The notes under the pieces: generated by a model | The model's database searches: none | The model's input: only the letters and a program-made list of their open reading frames with translations | What the model was told of the DNA's origin: nothing | Translations under genes and position numbers: made by a program | Source of the DNA: Dehalococcoidia bacterium | Lineage (GTDB): Bacteria > Chloroflexota > Dehalococcoidia > Dehalococcoidales > G020351185 | Assembly (NCBI GenBank): GCA_030635945.1 | Contig: DAOVXW010000041.1 | Coordinates: forward strand, 1 to 5,865 | Reading direction: 5' to 3' | Length of the DNA: 5,865 nucleotides | Shown here: one piece after another, positions 1 to 5,690 of the stretch | Layout: the number at the start of each line of letters is the position of its first letter | How positions within the stretch are numbered: position 1 is the first letter of the stretch

Positions 1-980
1 CGGCTATTGCCAATGAGCGTATTAAACATGAGCAACCGGCATTGTATAAAACCGCACCCGATCTCCTCGATGACCTGCGCTCCACCTTTAACCCGAACCG
101 CGAAACCCCTTATGACCAGTCTTTCGATATGCTGCGCAATACTCCGTTACTTATCATTGATGATCTGGGAATCCAGAGCAGCACTTCCTGGGCAAAGGAA
201 AAGCTCGACCAGTTATTAAATCATCGCTACAGTCAGCAACTGCCCACCATAATTACCGCCAGCACCCCTGTTGAACAACTGGACGAAAGGATTCGCAGCC
301 GTTTATCCGATAACAGCCTGTGCCAGGTTTTTGTACTTGAAGAAAAACAAGCCTATAACCCCGATAACACCTGGGCGCCGGGTCTTGAATTACAGAAGCA
401 GATGACCTTCAAGAACTTTGACTGGAACCGGGTTAACCTGCCGTTAAAACAACGCGAAAGCCTGGAATTTGTTTACAGGCAAGCTCTTGAATATTCCAAA
501 TCACCCGAAAGCTGGATTGTTTTTCAAGGCGTTACCGGCTGCGGTAAAACGCACCTGGCGGCGGCTATCGTTAACTATCGCTATCAGGCCGGTAAACCGG
601 CCCTGTTTATCGTTGTACCCGAATTTCTTGATCACCTGCGCTCCACTTTCAGTCCCGATAGCAAGGTTTCCTATGATGAACTTTTTGAAAGCGTAAAGAA
701 GACACCACTTCTTGTCCTCGATGATTTTGGCGAGCAGGAAACCACTCCCTGGGCACAGGAGAAGCTTTACCAGGTCATCAATTACCGCTATAATGCTCAG
801 CTGCCGACGGTGATTACCACCCGTTGTTCGCTGGATGATATTGATGGCAGAATAAGCTCCCGTTTCGTCGATCGCAAGTTAAGTATGCCTTTTAATATCG
901 ACGTGCCCGATTATCGCGGTGATTCGAGTTCAAATAAAAGCAGTAGAACTTCAACACGTTTTAAAAGACAGCGCCGTTAG
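1..980 (+). CDS. DnaC/IstB-like AAA+ ATPase with two tandem ATPase modules, 5'-partial
   Basis: The frame is open from base 3 to the TAG at 978-980 and enters the window mid-domain, so the true start lies upstream; the TTG at 42 is internal. The product resembles DnaC/DnaI helicase loaders and IstB-type ATPases, which use ATP to load or position a partner on DNA. Module 1 begins just after its Walker A (AIANERI), has Walker B LLIIDDLG (about 150-170) and an Arg-rich RIRSR motif (288-302). A linker opening MTFKNFDWNR, typical of the start of DnaC-like domains, leads to module 2: Walker A GVTGCGKT (528-551), Walker B LLVLDDFG (711-731) and RISSR (849-863). Module 2 is complete. The modules align without gaps at about 45% identity by eye. 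The last 20 or so residues are Ser/Arg/Lys rich and probably disordered. No transposase gene lies downstream, so an IS21-type helper is less likely than a chromosomal loader-like protein. The exact role is unknown. Confidence 0.85.
   Translation, partial: AIANERIKHEQPALYKTAPDLLDDLRSTFNPNRETPYDQSFDMLRNTPLLIIDDLGIQSSTSWAKEKLDQLLNHRYSQQLPTIITASTPVEQLDERIRSRLSDNSLCQVFVLEEKQAYNPDNTWAPGLELQKQMTFKNFDWNRVNLPLKQRESLEFVYRQALEYSKSPESWIVFQGVTGCGKTHLAAAIVNYRYQAGKPALFIVVPEFLDHLRSTFSPDSKVSYDELFESVKKTPLLVLDDFGEQETTPWAQEKLYQVINYRYNAQLPTVITTRCSLDDIDGRISSRFVDRKLSMPFNIDVPDYRGDSSSNKSSRTSTRFKRQRR
3..911 (+). repeat. In-frame tandem duplication of a DnaC-like ATPase module
   Basis: Two homologous coding segments, about 3-350 and 564-911, are offset by exactly 561 bases (187 codons). 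Matching points include the first Ala codon (3 and 564), the DDLG/DDFG Walker B (159 and 720) and a 13-base identical DNA stretch starting at 73 and 634. Protein identity is near 45% by hand count, so the duplication is old rather than an assembly artefact. Only the first copy's 5' end is missing from the window. Confidence 0.8.
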
Positions 981-998
981 AGATAATACACAGCAATC

Positions 999-1023
999 AC
1001 GGTCTTGTGCCGTTTTTATTTTT
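999..1023 (+). terminator. Possible weak intrinsic terminator after the ATPase gene
   Basis: A short inverted repeat, ACGG at 999-1002 and CCGT at 1010-1013 with a 7-base loop, runs directly into a T-rich tract (five T, A, five T; 1013-1023). The layout is that of a rho-independent terminator, and it sits 19 bases after the ATPase stop codon. The stem is only 4 bp, so it may be inefficient and let transcription continue into the HNH gene. Confidence 0.3.
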
Positions 1024-1058
1024 ACTGGAATACCCAAGTTTATGCTTAGAGATTTAAA

Positions 1059-1568
1059 ATGTTACACAATCCGGTTCTAGTATTAAGCCAGAGCTACGAA
1101 GCAATAAATATATGCCACGTGCGGCGGGCTATAGTTTTATTGCTTTACGGCAAGGCGGAGATGCTTGAGAATGGAATGGGTTATGTCCACTCAGCCAACG
1201 ATTTTTTCCCGATACCCTCTGTAATAAAGCTTGCCTATATGGTTAAACGTCCCCGTCATGAAAAAAAACTGACCCGTTACGGTGTTTTCCAGCGTGACCA
1301 TTATACCTGCCAGTATTGCTCAAAAATAAGCCACCAGCTTACCATAGATCACGTTTCTCCAAGAAATCAGGGTGGTGAACACTGCTGGGAGAATGTAGTC
1401 AGCGCCTGTGCATTATGTAATCGTCGTAAGGCAGGTAGAACACCAAAACAGGCCAATATGAAGCTTATTCGCCAACCCCGCCATCCACGTAACAACCTCC
1501 CCTTCTATATCCCACGTAATTATCTTGAAAATCTGGGTGGTTGGCAGAAATACCTTTTCCTTGGTTAA
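1059..1568 (+). CDS. HNH endonuclease family protein (HNH_5-like)
   Basis: The 169-residue product is a stand-alone HNH protein, a fold that binds one catalytic metal and cuts or nicks nucleic acid. The HNH core covers about residues 80-128. The Cys pairs C84/C87 (CQYC) and C117/C120 (CALC) form a zinc-binding knuckle. D97-H98 (IDH) supplies the likely general base, and N112 (WENVV) and N121 complete the signature. The N-terminal 70 residues (PVLVLSQSYEAINICHVRRAI, then GKAEMLE) match a region regularly found in this bacterial family, so the protein appears full length and intact. An in-frame TAG at 1047-1049 limits the start to the ATG at 1059; the preceding ribosome site is weak. No methylase, toxin or phage gene is adjacent, so restriction or homing roles are not supported. 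The physiological role of this widespread family is not known to me. Confidence 0.9.
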   Translation: MLHNPVLVLSQSYEAINICHVRRAIVLLLYGKAEMLENGMGYVHSANDFFPIPSVIKLAYMVKRPRHEKKLTRYGVFQRDHYTCQYCSKISHQLTIDHVSPRNQGGEHCWENVVSACALCNRRKAGRTPKQANMKLIRQPRHPRNNLPFYIPRNYLENLGGWQKYLFLG

Positions 1569-1574
1569 ATTACT

Positions 1575-2465
1575 TTAATTATCCTTTTCCACTTTTTTAT
1601 CTATTTCTTTTTTCTCGCTCTTGTCTTTATTTTCATCCACAATCTCGTCAAGTGATACCTCTACCCGGGTGCCGCTTTCAATCTCAATCAACACTTTTTC
1701 TTCAATTGGCTTACTGCCAACTACAATACCTTCTCCTTTAAGCGTTATGATCCTTTTTCCTCTCCTGGGCATCTTCTCTCTCATTTTGCGATACTGTGCA
1801 AACTCATAACCCAGGCAACATAAAAGCCGTCCACAAAGGCCGGAAATCTTCATCGGGCTGAGAGGCAGATTCTGCTCCTTAGCCATCTTTATCGAAACCG
1901 GATTGAATTCATCCAGAAAACTGGCACAACATAAAGGGCGTCCACACCTTCCGAATCCACCCAATAACTTTGCCTCATCCCTTGGTCCAATCTGGCGCAT
2001 TTCTACGCGAACCTTAAGGCTTCGGCTCATATCCCGAACCAGTTCTCTGAAATCAACCCTGCTTTCAGCACTAAAATACACGGTAAGACGACTGCCATCG
2101 ATATTGTACTCTGTCGATATAAGTTTCATCGTCATCTTTAGTTTTTCAATAAGCCTGGCACATTCAACCATTGCTTCGCCTTCTCTTTGCTTGAACTCAT
2201 CGGCGCATTGCAGGTCTTCGGCATTCGCCTTGCGTATTACCGGTTTTAACGGTTTATTTACCTTATCATTCATTTTTTTGGGGTCGGCTATCGCCACTTC
2301 TCCCATTTCCAATCCACGGGTAGTCTCAACAATAACTTTCTCACCTGTTTCAAGCTCTATGCCAGACGGGTTAAAGTAATATATCTTACCGTTGTTCTTA
2401 AAACGTACACCGACAGCTTCTTTATTACTGTTTTCGTCCGTATTTTTTTCCGTATTTTCGTCCAT
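1575..2465 (-). CDS. ricT: PSP1-domain protein RicT (YaaT)
   Basis: The 296-residue product belongs to the PSP1/RicT family. In Bacillus subtilis, RicT works with RicA and RicF as an iron-sulfur complex that helps RNase Y in mRNA maturation and affects sporulation and competence; a role here is by analogy. After a polar Asp/Glu/Asn N-terminus (1-17), the conserved body starts with VGVRFKNNGKIYYF. The PSP1 C-terminal domain covers about 76-162 (TVYFSAESRVDFRELVRD is diagnostic). It is followed by the two family hallmarks CGRPLCC (174-180) and CGRLLCC (211-217), six cysteines in all. The tail (278-296) is a charged Lys/Glu/Asp stretch and probably disordered. The ATG lies 7 bases after the holB stop, so it is likely translated from the same mRNA; the nearest purine-rich AAAGGA is rather far (about 18 bases) upstream. 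No ricA or ricF is visible. Confidence 0.92.
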   Translation of the reverse strand: MDENTEKNTDENSNKEAVGVRFKNNGKIYYFNPSGIELETGEKVIVETTRGLEMGEVAIADPKKMNDKVNKPLKPVIRKANAEDLQCADEFKQREGEAMVECARLIEKLKMTMKLISTEYNIDGSRLTVYFSAESRVDFRELVRDMSRSLKVRVEMRQIGPRDEAKLLGGFGRCGRPLCCASFLDEFNPVSIKMAKEQNLPLSPMKISGLCGRLLCCLGYEFAQYRKMREKMPRRGKRIITLKGEGIVVGSKPIEEKVLIEIESGTRVEVSLDEIVDENKDKSEKKEIDKKVEKDN

Positions 2466-2472
2466 TTTATAT

Positions 2473-3504
2473 CTAACTTCTTATCCTTTCTTTTTTTCTT
2501 TCAGGCATATCCAGCATCAGAACCTCCAGCACCAGTCGCGGGTTGGCATTCCTTCTCAGGTTTTGCATGGCCTCCTGAGTTTTCTTTATAAAACGCCTTA
2601 TATCCAGAAGGCTGATTCCCCCGGCTATCTGGTTCAGTTTTTCTGCTATATCAATATTTATGATAATCCCGGTAAGTCCGGTTTTTATAAGCAACAGGTC
2701 ACGCCATAAATCAATCCACAGGTTAAGCACTTCCAGTGTAATTTCCCTTTTCTTACTGAATTGCCTGGCTAACCGGGCGGCATATTCGAAACGTTCCTCG
2801 TAGTTATAACTTATTATGTCAAGCATTTCACCCCTGTCTTTGCAGTAATGCTCCAGCAATTCGTCATCCACGGAAGCCGATATCGCCCAGCCTATACATC
2901 CTCGGCAAAGTTTTGAGAGTATCCTTGCCTTTTGCTCTCCAATACCCCGGTTATTTATCAGTTCTTTTTCTATTTCATTTGCCGATACCGGCATCAGTTC
3001 CAGCTTCTGACAGCGAGAAATAACCGTATCCGGGATTGACCCTATATTCTTCGCCGATAATATAAAAAGTACTTTTTCGAACGGCTCTTCCAGCGTCTTA
3101 AGCAAGCAGTTAGCCGCTTCTATAGATAAATATTCTGCTCCATCAATAATGAATACCTTATATCTACCCTCAAAGGGAGGCAGGCTGGCTGAATGCTGTA
3201 ACCGTCTGATTTGCTCTATACCGATTTCGGCTTTGTTTTTGGTTTCATTTTTATCGGAAGCATCCGCTAAGCCTATGATCTGTACATCAGCGTGTTTTGC
3301 CCGGGCTATCTTCTGGCAGGAGTCGCACTCCATGCAAGGTGGCTCATTTTCCTGGCAATTCAATACCTGAGCCAGATTTACAGCCAGTGTCATTTTGCCC
3401 ACATGAGGAGGTCCAACAAACAGATAGGCATGAGCTAATGAACCCTTCTCCAGGCTTCGCTGGAACAAAGATATCACCCTGGGTTGCCCGATTACCCGCC
3501 ACAT
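2473..3504 (-). CDS. holB: DNA polymerase III delta-prime subunit
   Basis: The 343-residue product is the delta-prime subunit of the replicative clamp loader, which opens and places the beta clamp on primed DNA. The N-terminus (WRVIGQPRVISLFQRSLEKG, then HAYLFVGPPHVGKMT) is typical of HolB. The P-loop is residues 31-39 with K37, but Met follows the Lys where Ser/Thr is usual. A zinc module is formed by C50, C57, C60 and C63. The Walker B region is VFIIDGAEYL (117-126), with D121 present and Gly in the usual acidic position. LLKTLEEP (134-141) and the SRC motif (163-165, arginine finger R164) are intact. The C-terminal collar domain is divergent, as is usual. Start choice is firm: AAGGA ends 7 bases before the ATG, and the gene begins 20 bases after the lysA stop. 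It is most likely co-transcribed with lysA and ricT. Confidence 0.93.
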   Translation of the reverse strand: MWRVIGQPRVISLFQRSLEKGSLAHAYLFVGPPHVGKMTLAVNLAQVLNCQENEPPCMECDSCQKIARAKHADVQIIGLADASDKNETKNKAEIGIEQIRRLQHSASLPPFEGRYKVFIIDGAEYLSIEAANCLLKTLEEPFEKVLFILSAKNIGSIPDTVISRCQKLELMPVSANEIEKELINNRGIGEQKARILSKLCRGCIGWAISASVDDELLEHYCKDRGEMLDIISYNYEERFEYAARLARQFSKKREITLEVLNLWIDLWRDLLLIKTGLTGIIINIDIAEKLNQIAGGISLLDIRRFIKKTQEAMQNLRRNANPRLVLEVLMLDMPERKKERIRS

Positions 3505-3511
3505 ATATTAA

Positions 3512-3516
3512 TCCTT
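3512..3516 (-). promoter_or_regulatory. Ribosome binding site of holB
   Basis: On the minus strand AAGGA lies in the 20-base lysA-holB gap with a 7-base spacer before the holB ATG (3504). It fixes the holB start and shows that holB is translated independently even though it is probably on the lysA message. Confidence 0.75.
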
Positions 3517-3524
3517 TTCAGTAT

Positions 3525-4832
3525 CTATAACAGGTCGCAGCCGGTAAGGTCCTCATATGTCTGGCGTCGGCGGATAAGGCGTTCCTTACCTTCTTTAACC
3601 AGAAGAACGGCCGGATTGAGAGAGGCATTGTAGTTGCTCTGGAGGGACAGGTTATAGGCTCCACAAACAGGTATGGCTATAATATCGCTTCTTGTAATCG
3701 GCGGTAGATTGATATCTTTAACTAATATGTCGCCGGACTCGCAGAATCTGCCAGCAATGGTAATCTGCTCTGCTTCCTCCTCCAGCATTTTATTAGCCAC
3801 AAATGCCTCGTAGGGTGAACCATAAAGTGCTGGACGGATATTATCAGCCATGCCGCCATCAACCGAGACATAACGCTTTATACCCGGTATATCCTTTATC
3901 ACCCCCACCTTATACAATGCAACACCGGCCTGGGCAACTATTGCTCTGCCCGGCTCTATGGTTAGCATTGGCAGTGATAGTTCCAATCGGCGGCATCTAC
4001 TGATTAATCTTGAAACTACAGCCTCGGCAAATATCGAGACTTGAGGCACCGTTTCTCCCGTTATATATTGCACACCGAAACCGCCACCTATATTCAATTC
4101 CTCAAGTACAAAACCATGCTTTTGCTTCATATCAGCCGCAAAGTCCAACACGATTTCGATCGCCTCCTGGTATGGTTGCGCCTCTGCGATTAACGAACCT
4201 ATATGAAAATGCAATCCAACCAGGTTCAGGCTGGGAGCCGACATTGCCTTTTTTACCAGCTCGTCGGCGGCAAAGAGCGGAATACCGAATTTACTGCCGA
4301 TAATGCCGGTGGTTATATGTTCATGCGTATGAGCATCCACCCCCGGAGTTATACGCAGCATAATATCTGGAATATGGCCCGTCTCTTCAGCCATTGCCGC
4401 CAGCATCTCCAGTTCATCCTGGCTATCAACCACTATGCGGCCTATATGATACTTTATTGCCATATTAAGCTCTTCGGCTGATTTATTGTTGCCATGAAAA
4501 TAGACCATATCCATTGGGAAATCAACCGATTTTGCTATTTCAAGTTCCCCTGCGGAGACTACGTCCAGCCCCAACCCTTCCTCTCTAAGAATAACCGCCA
4601 TCGCACCGTTAAGAAAAGCTTTACTGGCGTATATAACGGTGGTATCGGCATATCGCTGGCTGAATTCTGCTTTAAATTCCTGGCATTTACTGCGTAGGGT
4701 AAACTCGTCAAGTAGATACAGGGGCGTGTCGTATTCGTTAGCCAGATCTACGGTGTCACAACCACCGATAATAAGATGGCCTTTTTTGTTCACGCCGGCA
4801 GATAATGGAAGGCTTGATTGTCTTTGCACCAT
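3525..4832 (-). CDS. lysA: Diaminopimelate decarboxylase
   Basis: This PLP enzyme (fold type III) decarboxylates meso-2,6-diaminopimelate to L-lysine, the last step of bacterial lysine synthesis, in the cytoplasm. With the ATG at 4832 the protein has 435 residues, a usual LysA length. Numbered from that Met, the Schiff-base lysine is K71 (YASKAF). HFHIGS is at 208-213, the phosphate-binding Gly loop NIGGGFG at 247-253, EPGR at 293-296, the dimer-interface catalytic motif CESGD at 364-368, and the PLP-contacting GAY at 391-393. All are intact. The frame extends upstream to a TTG at 4865 (11 more residues), but this overlaps the proposed lysA -35 element, so the ATG is preferred. No Shine-Dalgarno is visible before the ATG, which fits a leaderless message. 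lysA heads the lysA-holB-ricT cluster and is divergent from the HAD gene. Confidence 0.95.
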   Translation of the reverse strand: MVQRQSSLPLSAGVNKKGHLIIGGCDTVDLANEYDTPLYLLDEFTLRSKCQEFKAEFSQRYADTTVIYASKAFLNGAMAVILREEGLGLDVVSAGELEIAKSVDFPMDMVYFHGNNKSAEELNMAIKYHIGRIVVDSQDELEMLAAMAEETGHIPDIMLRITPGVDAHTHEHITTGIIGSKFGIPLFAADELVKKAMSAPSLNLVGLHFHIGSLIAEAQPYQEAIEIVLDFAADMKQKHGFVLEELNIGGGFGVQYITGETVPQVSIFAEAVVSRLISRCRRLELSLPMLTIEPGRAIVAQAGVALYKVGVIKDIPGIKRYVSVDGGMADNIRPALYGSPYEAFVANKMLEEEAEQITIAGRFCESGDILVKDINLPPITRSDIIAIPVCGAYNLSLQSNYNASLNPAVLLVKEGKERLIRRRQTYEDLTGCDLL

Positions 4833-4840
4833 TACGTTCA

Positions 4841-4870
4841 ATGATAACAATACACCATAACCCAAGTCAA
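4841..4870 (-). promoter_or_regulatory. Promoter of lysA (sigma-70 type, extended -10)
   Basis: On the minus strand TTGACT (4865-4870; 5 of 6 to consensus) is followed after 18 bases by TATCAT (4841-4846; 5 of 6), with TG one base upstream of it (extended -10). Transcription would be expected to start about 7 bases on, near 4832-4834, at or within 2 bases of the lysA ATG. This is a prediction from motif and spacing only. Confidence 0.5.
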
Positions 4871-4889
4871 TCAGGATTAGTCTCTGCCC

Positions 4890-4918
4890 TTTACAGCAAG
4901 CATTTATTTGGTTAAAAT
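4890..4918 (+). promoter_or_regulatory. Promoter of the HAD hydrolase gene
   Basis: TTTACA (4890-4895) and TAAAAT (4913-4918) each match the sigma-70 consensus at 5 of 6 bases and are separated by the ideal 17 bases. A start near 4925 would give a leader of about 50 bases. The -35 element is 19 bases from the divergent lysA -35, so the two promoters are back to back and could share regulation or supercoiling effects. Confidence 0.65.
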
Positions 4919-4962
4919 ACTGGTATCCTCAGTTTTTTGCAAGGAAATAAAGTCAGATATTC

Positions 4963-4966
4963 GGAG
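4963..4966 (+). promoter_or_regulatory. Ribosome binding site of the HAD hydrolase gene
   Basis: GGAG ends 10 bases before the ATG at 4977. It supports that ATG over the upstream in-frame TTG at 4908, which lies within the proposed promoter. Confidence 0.6.
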
Positions 4967-4976
4967 CAGTTCTATT

Positions 4977-5687
4977 ATGATTAAAGCGGTGTTTTTTGAC
5001 CTGTACCAAACCTTGATTGACTACTATCCACCCCGTGAAGAACAACTGGCACGGATACTCAGTGATTACGGCATTACTGTAACGGCCGATACGATACGCC
5101 GGCCTATGGTTATAGCCGATGAATTTATCTACAAAGAGCATTCACGTTTGCCCATAAGTAAACGCAGTGAAGAAGAACAAAAAACACTCTTTGCCAAGTA
5201 CCAGACAATACTATTGAAAGAGGCCGCCATCAATCCTGCACCGGAGCTTATACGCAATAACGTAGTCAAAATGCAGCAAATCAAGTTTGATCGCGTTCTT
5301 TTCGATGATGTCCTGCCTGCCCTTGAGCAGCTCAAGCAAAAGGGAATTATACTTGGGCTGATATCTAATATAGATAGCGATATAACCCCTCTCTTTGATA
5401 AGCTGAAACTTACGCCGTTGCTCCAGGTGGTAGTAACATCCCGGGATACCGGTTACCATAAACCCCAGCCCGAGATATTTAAAGAAGCCGCCAAACGTGC
5501 CGGAGTAAAAACCGATGAAGCAATGTTCATTGGTGACCAGTACCAGATTGATGTTCGCGGCGCCGAAGAAGGCGGTATGCAGGGTGTACTACTTGACAGA
5601 AACGGTTATTTCAACAAGGACATCAAGGAGCTCATAATAAAAGACCTCTACCAGCTCGTGGATTACCTTTCAAACGAAAAGGTGTAA
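4977..5687 (+). CDS. HAD-superfamily hydrolase
   Basis: The 236-residue product is a soluble HAD-family hydrolase with a helical cap between motifs I and II (subfamily I), most likely acting on a small phosphorylated metabolite; the substrate cannot be read from sequence. Motif I is FFDLYQTL with nucleophile D8 and T12, but Tyr10 replaces the Asp that serves as general acid in most HAD phosphatases. Motif II is LISNID (S130, N131), motif III is K162 (GYHKPQPEIF), and motif IV is IGDQYQIDVRGA (D187, D192). Motif IV is of the phosphatase type rather than the haloacid-dehalogenase SSNxWD type. The ATG at 4977 places motif I at residues 6-13, as usual, and has a GGAG upstream. The gene ends with TAATAA immediately before the next start, so it forms a two-gene or longer operon with the PEBP gene. 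Confidence 0.9.
   Translation: MIKAVFFDLYQTLIDYYPPREEQLARILSDYGITVTADTIRRPMVIADEFIYKEHSRLPISKRSEEEQKTLFAKYQTILLKEAAINPAPELIRNNVVKMQQIKFDRVLFDDVLPALEQLKQKGIILGLISNIDSDITPLFDKLKLTPLLQVVVTSRDTGYHKPQPEIFKEAAKRAGVKTDEAMFIGDQYQIDVRGAEEGGMQGVLLDRNGYFNKDIKELIIKDLYQLVDYLSNEKV
5679..5684 (+). promoter_or_regulatory. Ribosome binding site of the PEBP gene inside the HAD gene end
   Basis: AAGGTG makes up the last two sense codons of the HAD gene and lies 6 bases before the ATG at 5691. The spacing suits a Shine-Dalgarno site and suggests translational coupling across the TAATAA. Confidence 0.6.
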
Positions 5688-5690
5688 TAA

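Noticed and set aside
42..44. TTG as the start of the DnaC-like ATPase gene
   Set aside because: The frame is open to the left edge and the codons at 3-41 encode a typical post-Walker-A helix (AIANERI), so the gene starts upstream of the window.
1..980. IS21-type insertion sequence (IstB helper)
   Set aside because: No IstA-like transposase, terminal inverted repeat or target duplication is visible, and the double-module form is unlike IstB.
981..1058. Promoter for the HNH gene
   Set aside because: Only poor hexamer matches at wrong spacing were found, for example TTTACT at 1021-1026 without a usable -10; the gene may be read from upstream.
1568..1580. Bidirectional terminator between the HNH gene and ricT
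   Set aside because: The stem is five A/T pairs with a 3-base loop and overlaps both stop codons; it is too weak to call.
1903..2379. 158-codon plus-strand open frame
   Set aside because: It lies wholly antisense to ricT, whose protein is clearly recognisable; the translation shows no family motif and looks like a shadow.
4833..4865. Extended lysA start at TTG 4865
   Set aside because: It would add 11 residues with no family similarity, has no ribosome site, and overlaps the proposed -35 element.
4908..4976. Extended HAD gene start at TTG 4908
   Set aside because: It lies inside the proposed promoter, has no ribosome site, and would push motif I away from the N-terminus; ATG 4977 has GGAG at a good distance.
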